IMG/VR virus record: IMGVR_UViG_3300005957_000052
Location: 1 to 39,804 of that record
DNA: 39,804 bases
Origin: a virus
Strand: one strand, 5' to 3'
A program made the position numbers and the translations under genes. Each line of letters opens with the position of its first letter. Position 1 is the stretch's first letter. The notes under the pieces were generated by a model that saw only the letters and a program-made list of their open reading frames with translations, did not search any database and had not been told where the DNA came from. Below, piece after piece: positions 22,887 through 31,525 of this stretch.

Positions 22887-22979
22887 TCCCGTCCCCGTCC
22901 CTGCCTTGTTTTTTCCCCTCACCAAACCACCCCCGTCTGACACGCGGCCGCGCCGGCCGCCGATCGAAAGGACTCAATC

Positions 22980-23993
22980 ATGCCTCAGATGGCCGCAAGC
23001 ACCGCGCTGCCCCGATCGCCGCTGGCGCAGGTCGCGATGGATTACAACGAGTTCGGCGAGCGGTTCGCCGCCCGGCGGCTCCTGCCGCCCATCATGGTTC
23101 CGGAGCGCGCCAGCGAGTACCTGCACTGGGACGCCAAGAAGGGCATGGGCCTGCCGAAGACCGAGCGCAACATCGACGGCTCCATCCCCACGATGACGCG
23201 CGAGCATCTCCATCGTCGCGTCTACTCTTGCACCGGCGACTTCCTCCAGTATCCGGTGGACGCCGTCGACGACGAGGAGCTCAACGCCGTCTTTGACATC
23301 GACGGCGCGGTCGTCGGCGCCCAGACCGTCATGCGCACGCTCGAGCGGAAGCTCGAGAAGCGCGTCGCGGGCCTGATCAACATCAACACGTTCGGATCGG
23401 GATACAACACCGCCGGCCCGGAGATCAACCGGAACCCCGACTCCGCCGACGTCGAGAAGCTCGTCGCCGACGGTCACAACGCCGTCTTCCAGCAGTGCGG
23501 CGCCTACCCGAACGTCGTCCTCATGAGCCACAAGACGCGGCTGGTCCTCGGCCGGTCCGAGCAGGTTCGCGAGCGCGTGATCTATACGACCACCAGCTCG
23601 CGCATCCGCGAACAGGCGCAGGGCGCCGTGATCCTCAACGAGGAGGCGCTCGCCAACTTCTTCAACGTCGACGAGATCATTGTTGGCGAGGTCCAGGAGG
23701 ACACCGCTGGCCGCGGCGCGGAGCCGTCGCTCTCGAAGATCTGGAGCGAGGACCTGATTCTCTTCGCCCGCATCGCCCGCGGGCCCCGCCTGGACGCCGA
23801 CGTCCAGATGGGCCGAACCTTCTGCTGGGCGCCCTTCTGCGGACCCGACGGCGAGGTCTGGATCAACCCGCCCTACGGGCGCGACCCGCTGACGAGCTTC
23901 GTGCCCGGCTGGCGCTTCACGGATCCGCAGGTCTTCAACGTCGACGCGGGCCACCTCTTCACCGGCATCGACGCCGACACCTCGGGCGGCTGA
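22980..23993 (+). CDS. Major capsid protein
   Basis: A 337-aa protein immediately after the decoration gene, as lambda E follows D. Start ATG 22980 has the ribosome site GAAAGGA (22966-22972, 7-base spacing), the same heptamer as the decoration gene, fitting strong expression. The sequence shows an N-terminal arm (ALPRSPLAQVAMDYNEFG), a spine-helix-like region with TVMRTLERKLEKRVAGLINI, and a C-terminal part with ILFARIARGPRLDADVQMGR and EVWINPPYGRDP. The overall length and layout agree with HK97-fold capsid proteins of the gpE/encapsulin-like type. No protease-cleavable delta domain is evident. The 5' spacer 22887-22979 has a GC-rich palindrome but no gene. Confidence 0.82.
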   Translation: MPQMAASTALPRSPLAQVAMDYNEFGERFAARRLLPPIMVPERASEYLHWDAKKGMGLPKTERNIDGSIPTMTREHLHRRVYSCTGDFLQYPVDAVDDEELNAVFDIDGAVVGAQTVMRTLERKLEKRVAGLININTFGSGYNTAGPEINRNPDSADVEKLVADGHNAVFQQCGAYPNVVLMSHKTRLVLGRSEQVRERVIYTTTSSRIREQAQGAVILNEEALANFFNVDEIIVGEVQEDTAGRGAEPSLSKIWSEDLILFARIARGPRLDADVQMGRTFCWAPFCGPDGEVWINPPYGRDPLTSFVPGWRFTDPQVFNVDAGHLFTGIDADTSGG

Positions 23994-24014
23994 TCCCGAC
24001 TCACGCTTCGCCGC

Positions 24015-24048
24015 CCGCGCCGGACGGGGACACCCGCCGGCGCGGTTT
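24015..24048 (+). terminator. Hairpin with short T-run between capsid and connector genes
   Basis: CCGCGCCGG (24015-24023) pairs exactly with CCGGCGCGG (24037-24045) around a 13-base loop, and TTT (24046-24048) follows directly. The ATG of the next gene is at 24050. It probably works as a partial terminator or attenuator that lowers connector/tail transcription relative to capsid, or as a structure that blocks that start codon. The T-run is short, so read-through is expected. Confidence 0.5.
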
Positions 24049-24049
24049 C

Positions 24050-24457
24050 ATGACCCTCACCGACGCCGATCTCGAGCAGCTCGCCCGCGACGGGCTCGCC
24101 GCCGCCGCCGGGGCCCGCCTAGCCGTGTACCGCGCCGCCGGCGAGGCGCTCACGACTCCTGGCGTGGTCGTGCGCGTCGTCGCCGGCTCGGCGCCGGAGA
24201 GCCCCGCCGAGACCGTCGGTCGCCTGGGCTCGGGCGACAGCCCGATGACGCGGCGCAGCCCGACGCTGACCGTGGCCATGGGCGAGCCGGGCGCCCCGCA
24301 GTTCGGCATCGACCGCACGCCCGGGCGGGGCGACACGTTCACGATCCTCGCCGACCCCGCCGACCCCGAGAGCGGCGAGACCGCGACGCGCTACTCGGTC
24401 TCGGGCGGCTTCCACGTCGAGCACGGCTACGCGCTCGGGGAGGTCGAGGCCCGGTGA
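24050..24457 (+). CDS. Hypothetical head-tail connector protein (135 aa)
   Basis: A 135-aa protein, first gene after the major capsid gene. An N-terminal helix (TLTDADLEQLARDGLAAAAG) is followed by beta strands (TTPGVVVRVVAGSAP, SPTLTVAMGEPG) and a C-terminal strand (ATRYSVSGGFHVEHGYALG). No family is recognised. The place corresponds to lambda FI/FII, suggesting a head-completion or tail-joining function. The start ATG is directly preceded by a stable hairpin and has no visible ribosome site, so translation may depend on readthrough of that structure. Its stop overlaps the next GTG. Confidence 0.5.
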   Translation: MTLTDADLEQLARDGLAAAAGARLAVYRAAGEALTTPGVVVRVVAGSAPESPAETVGRLGSGDSPMTRRSPTLTVAMGEPGAPQFGIDRTPGRGDTFTILADPADPESGETATRYSVSGGFHVEHGYALGEVEAR

Positions 24458-25521
24458 GCGCGTACGACTGGCGCATCCCGGTGCGGACCCCGCGCGTGCG
24501 GACGGCGTCTCGCCAGATCGCCGGCGGTTTCTCGGCGACCTTCGAGAACCTCGTCGGCCTGCGCGTCGGCGAGGCCCGCGTCACCACGTTCGTCCCCGGA
24601 ACGATCGTCAGCCGCCAGGCCAACCGCACCCTCGAGGCGTTCGCCGGGGACGCCATCCTCGCGCCCGGCGCCCGGGGCGCCCGCGTCAGCCGCGTGCTCG
24701 GGCTCGGCGGCCAGGGCGTCGCGCGATCGGGCGTCGCCGACCTCACCCGCCAGCCCTTCGGCTTCCTCTCGCGGTTCGCGCTTCTCGGCTTCGGCGTCTT
24801 CTTCCTCGTCGGCGACGCGCGGCCCACCTTCGCCGTTCGGACCACCGGCGGCGCCCTGCTCATCGGCCGCGAGGAGGGCCTCAACCTGCTGCTCCGTCGC
24901 GTCCGCGGATCGGTCGACATCTTGAACAGCGTGCCCCGCCGCGCCGCCGCCGGCGCCGCCCGCGCCGCCCGTCGCGTTCACGGCCCCCGCGGCGTCATCG
25001 CCGGCGAGCTCGTCGCCGCCGCCCCCTCGGGCCGTCGCGAGCAGGCCGTCCGGGCCGTCCGCGCGGCGCGGTTCCTCACGCAGGACGGCCCGCTCGAGAT
25101 CGACCGCGCCGGGGGCAGGACCGTCCTCGCCGGATTCGGCGCCCGATTCTTCGGCGAGACCGCCGGCGCCGGCGGCCAGACCGAGATGGTCCCCGCCTTC
25201 CCGTGGCGATCCGGCCCCCGTGAGCGGTTCCGCGCGTTCTCGACCGAGCTGTCGCGCCTCGGCCTCGTCCGGGCGCTGCGATCGCTCTCCCGCGGCGGCG
25301 AGGAGCTCCGCTACGTTCCGGGGCGGGGCCTGGTCATGCGCCGGACGCGCCGCGGCGCGGAGTTCCGTCCCTTCGCCAAGTTCCGACCCGTCAGCGCTCG
25401 CCAGGCCCGCGAGCGGTTCGACCTCGACCGGGCCGTCAGCGGGCTCGGCGCCGCGATCCGACCCGTCTACGCCGCCGAGATCAATCGGGCCCTCGGGGGC
25501 GTGCGGGAGGGCCGGCCGTGA
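24454..25521 (+). CDS. Hypothetical connector/tail completion protein (355 aa)
   Basis: A 355-aa, Arg- and Gly-rich basic protein from GTG 24454. It has a hydrophobic stretch near 103-120 (GFLSRFALLGFGVFFLVGDA) that could be a buried core or membrane-interacting segment. Ala/Arg helices (RRAAAGAARAARRVHGPRG) follow and a C-terminal helix ends in AEINRALGGVREGRP. I recognise no family. Location between capsid and tail tube genes suggests a head-tail completion or minor tail protein. It is longer than the usual gpZ-like proteins. Four-base overlaps join it to both neighbours. Confidence 0.5.
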   Translation: MSAYDWRIPVRTPRVRTASRQIAGGFSATFENLVGLRVGEARVTTFVPGTIVSRQANRTLEAFAGDAILAPGARGARVSRVLGLGGQGVARSGVADLTRQPFGFLSRFALLGFGVFFLVGDARPTFAVRTTGGALLIGREEGLNLLLRRVRGSVDILNSVPRRAAAGAARAARRVHGPRGVIAGELVAAAPSGRREQAVRAVRAARFLTQDGPLEIDRAGGRTVLAGFGARFFGETAGAGGQTEMVPAFPWRSGPRERFRAFSTELSRLGLVRALRSLSRGGEELRYVPGRGLVMRRTRRGAEFRPFAKFRPVSARQARERFDLDRAVSGLGAAIRPVYAAEINRALGGVREGRP

Positions 25522-26411
25522 GCGTCCAGTTCTACGCCGACGACGCTCCGGTGCAGCGGTGGGCGCTCGCGAGGATCGAGGGCCTGCTCCTGTCGGCGAC
25601 GGTCGCCGCGGGCGCGACGTGGCCGTTCGCCGTGCAGACGTCGGTCGATCGCGCCGCCCTCCCCGGCGTCAAGTCCGGTCAAAGAGCGCTCCCCGGACGC
25701 CGCGTCAGCGTCGGCGAGGCGAGCCGCCGCGGCTTCGTCGTCGCGAGCGTCGACCCCGGACGCGAGGAGCCCGGCGCCTTGCAGTCGGCGACCCACGACT
25801 CGACGCTCGAGGTCATCGTGACGCTCCGCCTGCCCGCCGATCTCTTCTGGGGCGGTCGACGGGCCGTCGACGTCGCCTACCGCGTGGCGGCCGACGCCTA
25901 CGCCGCGATCCTCTCGGACCGCCAGCCGGCGAGCTTCGTCGTCTCGACCGACCCCGCCGGGGGCATGGGCCTCGTGTGGCAGGAGGCCGACGCGGGCGAG
26001 CCCGTGCCGCTGGCGATGCGCGCCTTCCGCGTGCGGCTCCGCCACCCCGTCGCCGCGCTCTCCTGGCCCGGCGCGGCGCCCGGGGAGCCCGCCGACGCCG
26101 CGCCGGTCGCGTGCTTCACCGCACAGGCGAGCGGAGGGGACCCGGCAAGCGTCCTGATCGAGCGCGGCGCGCTGACGCTGCGGCGCACCGTCGGGATGCA
26201 GACCGTCGTCGACGCGACGCTGCACCTCGCCGGACTCACCGTCGCGAGCGCCCGCGACCAGCTCGCCGCGATCGCGAGCGAGGAGTGGACCATCGGCGCC
26301 CTGAGCGCCGAGGCGACCGACCTCGGCCTCGGCGCCGAGCTCGCCGAGGACCTCTTCGTCGTCGGCGGCGACGACGCGCTCGGCTCGGCCGCGGAGGTGT
26401 CGCTGCGATGA
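25518..26411 (+). CDS. Hypothetical tail-completion protein (297 aa)
   Basis: A 297-aa protein from GTG 25518. The first 180 residues alternate strands and short helices (STLEVIVTLRLPADLFWGG; PLAMRAFRVRLRHPVAAL), in the manner of tail terminator/completion proteins that end in a strand-rich domain. Residues 190-295 may form a second domain (SVLIERGALTLRRTVGMQTV). No family is confirmed. Position just before the tail tube gene corresponds to lambda U/Z. It is coupled to both neighbours by four-base overlaps. Confidence 0.45.
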   Translation: MSVQFYADDAPVQRWALARIEGLLLSATVAAGATWPFAVQTSVDRAALPGVKSGQRALPGRRVSVGEASRRGFVVASVDPGREEPGALQSATHDSTLEVIVTLRLPADLFWGGRRAVDVAYRVAADAYAAILSDRQPASFVVSTDPAGGMGLVWQEADAGEPVPLAMRAFRVRLRHPVAALSWPGAAPGEPADAAPVACFTAQASGGDPASVLIERGALTLRRTVGMQTVVDATLHLAGLTVASARDQLAAIASEEWTIGALSAEATDLGLGAELAEDLFVVGGDDALGSAAEVSLR

Positions 26412-26818
26412 GCGCCTTTGGCACCTACGCCCACGCCGTCAGCGCCACGCTGCTCGACGCCTCGACGGGCGCCGACCTGCTCGACGTCAGCCGCGCCCGC
26501 GTCGAGCAGCCCGCGGACGTCCTGAGCGACGCCGAGGACCGCCCGCTCGGCCACCGCCAGAGCCGGCGCCTCGGCCAGCCCCGCGGCCGCGTGGTGACGC
26601 TGACGATCGACAGCCACGGCGCCGACTTCGCGCTCGTGCGCGACGCCCTGGACGCCGCGCGCGGCTGCGGGCTCATCGAGTTCCGCGCCCCGGGCGACGA
26701 CGACCCCTCCCTCTGGTTCCCCGCTGGCGACGGCGCCGAGCGGGGTCTTCCCGCCACCCGACCCGCGCTCGCCGCCGCGGCCTTTGAGCTACGCCTCGAG
26801 GAGCACCCCCATGCCTGA
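26408..26818 (+). CDS. Small hypothetical tail-region protein (136 aa)
   Basis: A 136-aa product from ATG 26408 (ATGA overlap with the preceding stop). The central strand-rich part (RGRVVTLTIDSHGADFALVR) and the acidic, aromatic patch GDDDPSLWFPAGDGAE are its only notable features. The family is unknown. It lies immediately before the tail tube gene, whose start at 26811 falls inside its last codons. It may be a tail terminator or chaperone. Confidence 0.45.
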   Translation: MSAFGTYAHAVSATLLDASTGADLLDVSRARVEQPADVLSDAEDRPLGHRQSRRLGQPRGRVVTLTIDSHGADFALVRDALDAARGCGLIEFRAPGDDDPSLWFPAGDGAERGLPATRPALAAAAFELRLEEHPHA

Positions 26819-28049
26819 CTCACCCGCCACGCTTGCCCAGAGTCGCGTCGTCGGCGGCAAGCTCTCCGAGACCGACGAGGAGACCTTCGAGACGATCGAC
26901 GCCGCCGACTGCTCGCGGGCGCTCGCGGGCGCCGACCCGACGCTCCCGCAGACGGACGTCGGACAGTTTCTGCGCCCGGTCATCGGTCAGAGCCTCGACC
27001 GCGACCTCGGCAGCCCGACGACCAAGGCGATCACCCTCGCGCACTCCGAGGAGATCATCCCGATCGGCGCCACCACGCCGCCGACCTTCGACGCGTTCCT
27101 TCGCGCGTGCGGGACGCAGCGCGAGGACGTGATGCGCGTCGCCGTGACCTCCCCCTCGGGCACGTTCCAGCGGTTCGAGACGATCAGCGACGGGGTCGAC
27201 AAGGAGGGCATCCTGATCGGCGTGCAGCGCAACGCCGCTGGCGACACGGTGACGCACCTGCTCTACGTGCTCGTCGGCTCGAGCGACGACTTCGCCGACG
27301 AGGACGTCATCGCGGGCTCGATCTCGAGCGCCGAGGCGGTCGCCGACGGCTCGACCGAGCAGGTCGGCTACGCCTACCACCCGCTGAGCGAGTCGACGGG
27401 CGTCGTTCCGCCCTCGATGACGGTCACGCACTTCATCGGCGGCAAGGAGCTCACCGCGATCTGCCGCGGAAACGCCGTCTTCCGCTTCGAGGAATCGAAC
27501 CCGGGCGTCATCGACTTCTCGATGGTGGGCCCGATGAAGCTCAGCGAGACCGGCGGCTGGCCGGAGAACGATCCGCCGGCTGACATCCCGCTCATCAGCC
27601 AGGCCGCGCCCCGCTGCACGCTCAGCGAGCTCGTCCTCGCCGACGGCTCGACCACCTACACCCCGCCCGTCGTGCCGGGCATGACCGTCGACCTCGGCCA
27701 GCAGATCACGCCGCGAACGACGATCACCCGTTCGGTCGGCGCCACCGGGCTCCGGCCCCCGCGCATCCGCCAGCGCGACATCGTCGTCAGCCTCAGCCCG
27801 GAGGACGTGCCCGCGAGCGATCACGACTTCTGGGGCAACGCGCTCAACGGGACGCCGGCGCGCCTGAGCAACGACTACGGCGAGATCGACGGCCTCGGCC
27901 GCGTGATCTTCCACGCCGACCGCGTGCAGTACAGCGCGCAGCTTGAAAACCGCGACAACGTCGTCGCGACCTCGCTGACGATGGCGGTCCGCGCGAGCGC
28001 CCGCAACGACTGGCCCTTCTTCCTCGCGGTCCTGAAGGAGCCCGAGTGA
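26811..28049 (+). CDS. Major tail tube protein (putative)
   Basis: A 412-aa protein placed directly before the G/GT chaperone genes, where lambda has the tail tube gene V. The composition is that of a beta-sandwich virion protein, rich in T, S, G, D and with few cysteines. The C-terminal half has strand pairs (RIRQRDIVVSLSPEDVPAS, GRVIFHADRVQYSAQLENR, VVATSLTMAVRASARNDWPF) typical of tube proteins. It is longer than lambda gpV (246 aa), so an extra surface domain is likely. ATG 26811 is chosen because it follows the ribosome site GAGGAG (26798-26803); an upstream start in the same frame at 26784 lacks one. Confidence 0.7.
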   Translation: MPDSPATLAQSRVVGGKLSETDEETFETIDAADCSRALAGADPTLPQTDVGQFLRPVIGQSLDRDLGSPTTKAITLAHSEEIIPIGATTPPTFDAFLRACGTQREDVMRVAVTSPSGTFQRFETISDGVDKEGILIGVQRNAAGDTVTHLLYVLVGSSDDFADEDVIAGSISSAEAVADGSTEQVGYAYHPLSESTGVVPPSMTVTHFIGGKELTAICRGNAVFRFEESNPGVIDFSMVGPMKLSETGGWPENDPPADIPLISQAAPRCTLSELVLADGSTTYTPPVVPGMTVDLGQQITPRTTITRSVGATGLRPPRIRQRDIVVSLSPEDVPASDHDFWGNALNGTPARLSNDYGEIDGLGRVIFHADRVQYSAQLENRDNVVATSLTMAVRASARNDWPFFLAVLKEPE

Positions 28050-28090
28050 GGCGATGGCGCGACGCACGAACACACCGAAACGGAGACACC

Positions 28091-28498
28091 ATGAGCGATC
28101 ACGAGCGAGCGAGCGTCCACCCCGGAGCCGTCGGGTACGCCCTGTCGACGGGCGGCCGGCTCTCGATCCGCGTCGCCCGCATGAAGCGGGCGGACGCCTT
28201 CCAGGCGCTGCTGGACGAGGCGGCCAGGTCCGGCGAGATCACGCGGAGCGAGACGGACTCGCTCGCGGTCATCCGCCTCATCGCGCGATGGGGGATCGTG
28301 GGCGCCGACGAGAAGGTCGTCGACGAGGACGGGCGTCCCGTCGCGTTCGAGCGGGCCGTCGACGAGGCGCATCCCGAACTCGGACCCATCGCGACCGGGG
28401 CGTTCCTGGAACAGGCCCTGACCTACGCGGAGCTGCCCCGGATCGCCAACGTGACGATCGGCGCCAATGCCGTCACCGAGGCGCAGGGAAAGTCCTGA
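28091..28498 (+). CDS. Tail assembly chaperone, gpG-like
   Basis: A 135-aa protein starting at ATG 28091 after an AACGGAGACACC ribosome region. It sits between the tail tube and tape measure genes, like lambda gpG (140 aa). The sequence is a helical, mixed-charge chaperone type (ADAFQALLDEAARSGEITRS; SDTLAVIRLIARWGIVGAD-like segment in the middle). The codons just before its stop hold GGGAAAG in the frame required for -1 slippage, so a fraction of ribosomes should make a longer GT product. gpG and GpGT bind the tape measure protein and recruit tube subunits, and they are absent from the mature virion. Confidence 0.8.
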   Translation: MSDHERASVHPGAVGYALSTGGRLSIRVARMKRADAFQALLDEAARSGEITRSETDSLAVIRLIARWGIVGADEKVVDEDGRPVAFERAVDEAHPELGPIATGAFLEQALTYAELPRIANVTIGANAVTEAQGKS

Positions 28499-28872
28499 GG
28501 CGTGCGGCGGCCTACCGGCACCATCGCGAGCGCCTCGCCCAGGTTGAGGCCGACCCCGCCCACCCGGCGGCGCACGAGCTGTACGAGCGCCGCCGGCGGG
28601 CCGACGGCTCCTGGAGCGAGCGGGTGCTGCGGGAGTCGTTCGAGCCGCCGCCGCCCTGGCTTGACCCCTTCATCCGCGCGGTCTGGATGCTCGAGGCCCA
28701 CGGCGCCTGGCCGTCGCCCGGGGGATGGGGCGACCAGTCGGCGTGGCTCGTGCGAGCGATGGAGGTGTACGCCGCCGAGCTGCACGAGGCCCGCAGCCGC
28801 AGCGAGCGGCTCGACGCCCGGCGGCGACTGGACGAACGCCGCGCCGCCGAGGCGAGGAGGGTGATCGTGTGA
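28091..28872 (+). CDS. gpGT-like frameshift fusion of the tail chaperone
   Basis: Ribosomes slipping back one base on GGGAAAG (28486-28492) would continue at GTC 28492 in the -1 frame, pass the G stop (28496-28498), and end at TGA 28870-28872. This yields 260 aa: the first 134 residues of G plus 126 residues of T. The T part starts VLRRAAAYRHHRERLAQVEA and includes PPPPWLDPFIRAVWMLEAHG and GWGDQSAWLVRAMEVYAAEL, a compact helical domain with W and P clusters as in T domains of siphoviruses. It has no start codon of its own near the junction, which supports expression only by frameshifting. Coordinates span the whole fusion. Confidence 0.8.
28486..28492 (+). promoter_or_regulatory. Programmed -1 ribosomal frameshift site GGGAAAG
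   Basis: The heptamer reads G GGA AAG in the chaperone frame, the X-XXY-YYZ arrangement needed for tandem -1 slippage, with the zero-frame stop only one codon later. GGGAAAG is the same heptamer as reported for lambda G-T. The downstream sequence is very GC-rich, which could stall ribosomes, but I cannot define a specific pseudoknot by eye. Confidence 0.82.
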
Positions 28873-31046
28873 GCCAGGTCGCTCCGATCAACATCCGAAC
28901 GAACCTCATCGACAACGTCTCGCGGCCGATCGCCGCGGTGACGAGTCAGATGCAGCGGGCGAGCGCGGTGGGCGCGCAGGCCGCCAGCGGCATCGGTCGG
29001 GCGTCGGCGACGGCGGTCGGCGGCGTGCTCCGCCTGGCCGGCGGCGTCGCCACCCTCGGCGGCGTGATGATCGGCATCGGCTCGGGCGTGGTCCTCGCGT
29101 CGCTGCGGCGGGCTGGCGCCTCGATGCGCCAGCTCTCCCGCGACGCCGAGTCCCTCGGGCTCAGCGCCGAGAGCCTCCAGGGGTTTCAGGACGCCGCGCT
29201 GCTCGTCGAGGGCTCGGTCGACGGCGTCAACGAGGCGCTCTCGCGGCTGCGGGGCGGGCTCGACGAGGTCGAGCTCTTCGGCGGGGGGCAGACGTCGCTC
29301 GCGCTCGCCCGCATCGGCGTCGACGCCCGCGACGCCCGCGGCGAGCTGCGACCGCTGTCCGACCTCCTGCCCGAGATCGCCGACGGTCTGGCGGGGCTCT
29401 CGGAGGCCGAGCGGCGCCTGCGGAGCCGCCAGATCTTCGGCAGCTCCGACAGCTCGATCATCGACCTCTTCGGCAGCGGGTCGGACAACCTCCGCCGGCA
29501 GGTCGACGCGGCCCGCTCGCTCACCGGGGAGATCGCCGCCGAGCAGCAGCGACAGCTGATCGAGCTCGACAAGGCGGCCGACCAGTTCGCGCTCGCCTAC
29601 CGGGGGCTCGCGCGGCGCGTGCGCGATGAGCTGGCCCCGCTGGCCACCGTGGTCTTCCGCAACCTCGCCGCGGCCGCCGCGACGATCCCCGACGCGATCG
29701 GCAACATCGGCGACGCGATCAGGGACAGCCTCGACGGCGACGTCCGCGCTCAGGAGCTCTTCCAGAATCTCGCGGACGACACGCTGTACCTGCTCTCGCA
29801 GGTGGGCGTCGAGGGCGCGCGACTCCTCGTGGTCGGCCTGGCCGAAGGCGTCGGGCGATTCCTGCCGCTGACGGTCCGCCTGATCGTGCCCACGCTCCAG
29901 CGCACGATGATCGAGGCGTTCCAGGTCACGATCGAGGAGCTGTCGGACGTGTTCGGGGGCGAGAACACCGTCGTCGGCCGATCGCTGAGGAACCTGGTCG
30001 GGACGGTCGATTTACTCGGCGAGCTTCGCGAGGTCTCGGCGACCGCCAACGGCGCGAGCGAGCGCCTTCGGTTCGAGACGCTGAGCGCGGCCGTCGGCGT
30101 CTCGAACCAGATACGCGCCGACCTTGAGCAGTCGGCGTCCGTCATCGGGCAGGCCGGCCGCGGCGTGCTCGTGAGCCTCGACAACATCGCTCGCTTCACG
30201 GGGGGATTCCGGGAGCGTCTCGCCCAGCTCACGGCGGCGGCGGCGGAGCCCGACACGCAGGACCGGGGGGAGGAGGCGATCACGCTCGGCCGCCGGGTCG
30301 TCGAGCTCTTCCGCGGCATCGAGGAGGGCGCCGTCGCCTTCGGTCGCGGACTCGAAACCGTCGCGGACGTGGGCGTGCGGATCGGTCGCGACGTGACCGC
30401 GACCCTGTCGAGCGACGTCTACCGCGGGCTCCAGGACGTCATCGAGGGCACCGAGAGCTGGGGCGACGCCATGCGGCGGGTGGGGTCGAACATCCTTGAC
30501 GTGATCGGACGCGTCGTCACGCAGCTGCTGGTCGTGCGGGCGCTGTCCGGCATCTTCGGCGCCTTCGGAGGCGGCGCGGCGGCGGGCGCGGCGCCCGCCG
30601 CGTCCTCGGCCGCCTCCAGCGTCGACACCGCGCTCTCGAGCGCCACGCTTGCGGCGCCGCTCCTTCGCCACGGCGGCGTCGGGCTCGGCGATCGCCTCAT
30701 CCGCGCCGCCGACGCGCCCCGCGCCGCCGACGGGATGATCTTCGGGCCTCGGCCCGGCGGGCGGCTTGTCCGCCTGGCCGAGGCGGGACAGCCCGAGGCC
30801 GTCCTGCCCCTGCGGCGCACGCGTTCGGGCGGGCTCGGCGTCATGAGCGAGGGCGGCGGCGGCGGGACCACCGTCGTCAACGAGTACGCGATCAGCGTGA
30901 CGATCAGCGACCCCGGCTCCGACGGCGGCGCCGCCCGCCGCGGACGCCTCGCCGCCCGCGAGCTGCTCGACGCGATCAGGCGAGACGGCGCCCTGCGCGA
31001 CGACTTCGCCGGCGCCGTCGCCGCCACCCGGCGGGGGAGGCCCTGA
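28869..31046 (+). CDS. Tail tape measure protein
   Basis: A 725-aa helical protein that sets tail length and helps DNA injection. Start GTG 28869 overlaps the T stop. The N-terminus (INIRTNLIDNVSRPIAAVTSQ) and the Gly/Ala-rich hydrophobic stretch at about 50-80 (LRLAGGVATLGGVMIGIGSG) are characteristic. Long helices follow, and the late part has the lambda-like WGDAMRRVGSNILDVIGRVV segment near 530-555. A Gly/Ala-rich region (FGAFGGGAAAGAAPAASS) comes next, then LVRLAEAGQPEAVLPLRR near 635, a motif common at tape-measure C-termini. No peptidase or lysozyme domain is visible. At about 0.15 nm per residue the tail would be near 110 nm, a rough inference. Confidence 0.9.
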   Translation: MSQVAPINIRTNLIDNVSRPIAAVTSQMQRASAVGAQAASGIGRASATAVGGVLRLAGGVATLGGVMIGIGSGVVLASLRRAGASMRQLSRDAESLGLSAESLQGFQDAALLVEGSVDGVNEALSRLRGGLDEVELFGGGQTSLALARIGVDARDARGELRPLSDLLPEIADGLAGLSEAERRLRSRQIFGSSDSSIIDLFGSGSDNLRRQVDAARSLTGEIAAEQQRQLIELDKAADQFALAYRGLARRVRDELAPLATVVFRNLAAAAATIPDAIGNIGDAIRDSLDGDVRAQELFQNLADDTLYLLSQVGVEGARLLVVGLAEGVGRFLPLTVRLIVPTLQRTMIEAFQVTIEELSDVFGGENTVVGRSLRNLVGTVDLLGELREVSATANGASERLRFETLSAAVGVSNQIRADLEQSASVIGQAGRGVLVSLDNIARFTGGFRERLAQLTAAAAEPDTQDRGEEAITLGRRVVELFRGIEEGAVAFGRGLETVADVGVRIGRDVTATLSSDVYRGLQDVIEGTESWGDAMRRVGSNILDVIGRVVTQLLVVRALSGIFGAFGGGAAAGAAPAASSAASSVDTALSSATLAAPLLRHGGVGLGDRLIRAADAPRAADGMIFGPRPGGRLVRLAEAGQPEAVLPLRRTRSGGLGVMSEGGGGGTTVVNEYAISVTISDPGSDGGAARRGRLAARELLDAIRRDGALRDDFAGAVAATRRGRP

Positions 31047-31048
31047 CC

Positions 31049-31525
31049 ATGCCCGACCGCGGCGGACCCGCTCGCTTCGCGCCCCTGGCCCCCGGCGCCG
31101 ACCCCACCGACCACCCCGGCGTCGGCGGCGGGCTCGGCCTGCTCGCGCCCCTGGGCGAGCCCACGGTCCGCGGCGAGCCGCCCGTCGCCCCGGACGTCCT
31201 GCCAGCCGCGGAGACCGCCTTCCCCGTCGCCGCCCGCCGCGCCGCCTGCGGCCGCGAGCGAGCCCTGCCCCGCGCCCCGCGCGGCCGCCCGCGATTCACC
31301 GCCCGCTGGACCGGACTGGACGAGAGCGAGGAATCCTCGCTCCGCGCGTTCCTCGTCGCGACCTGCGGCAACGGGCTCGACGGCTTCACCCTGCGCCCCG
31401 ACGGCGAGGGATCGACGCCGATCGCCGTCCGCGCCCGCGCCGCCTACGCCGCCTCGCGGCTGCCGGGCGGCGTCTTCGCCGTTGAGCTGCCCGTCGAGGC
31501 CCTGCACCGGGAGGCCGAGACTTGA
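31049..31525 (+). CDS. Minor tail protein, gpM-like
   Basis: A 158-aa protein directly after the tape measure gene, as lambda M follows H. The first 80 residues are Pro/Gly/Ala-rich and poorly structured. The last 75 fit the gpM-type domain: strand-led RFTARWTGLDESEESSLRAF, then LDGFTLRPDGEGSTPIAVR, then GGVFAVELPVEAL, a repeat of strand, helix, F-rich strand, final E/L strand. Such proteins cap the tape measure complex at the tail tip. The start ATG 31049 lies two bases after the previous stop. Family match is by pattern only. Confidence 0.5.
   Translation: MPDRGGPARFAPLAPGADPTDHPGVGGGLGLLAPLGEPTVRGEPPVAPDVLPAAETAFPVAARRAACGRERALPRAPRGRPRFTARWTGLDESEESSLRAFLVATCGNGLDGFTLRPDGEGSTPIAVRARAAYAASRLPGGVFAVELPVEALHREAET

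Noticed and set aside
22944-22960. Palindrome GCGGCC-GCGCC-GGCCGC before the capsid gene as a terminator
   Set aside because: No T-run follows, and six-base GC palindromes are common at this base composition. The capsid ribosome site lies directly downstream and must be transcribed.
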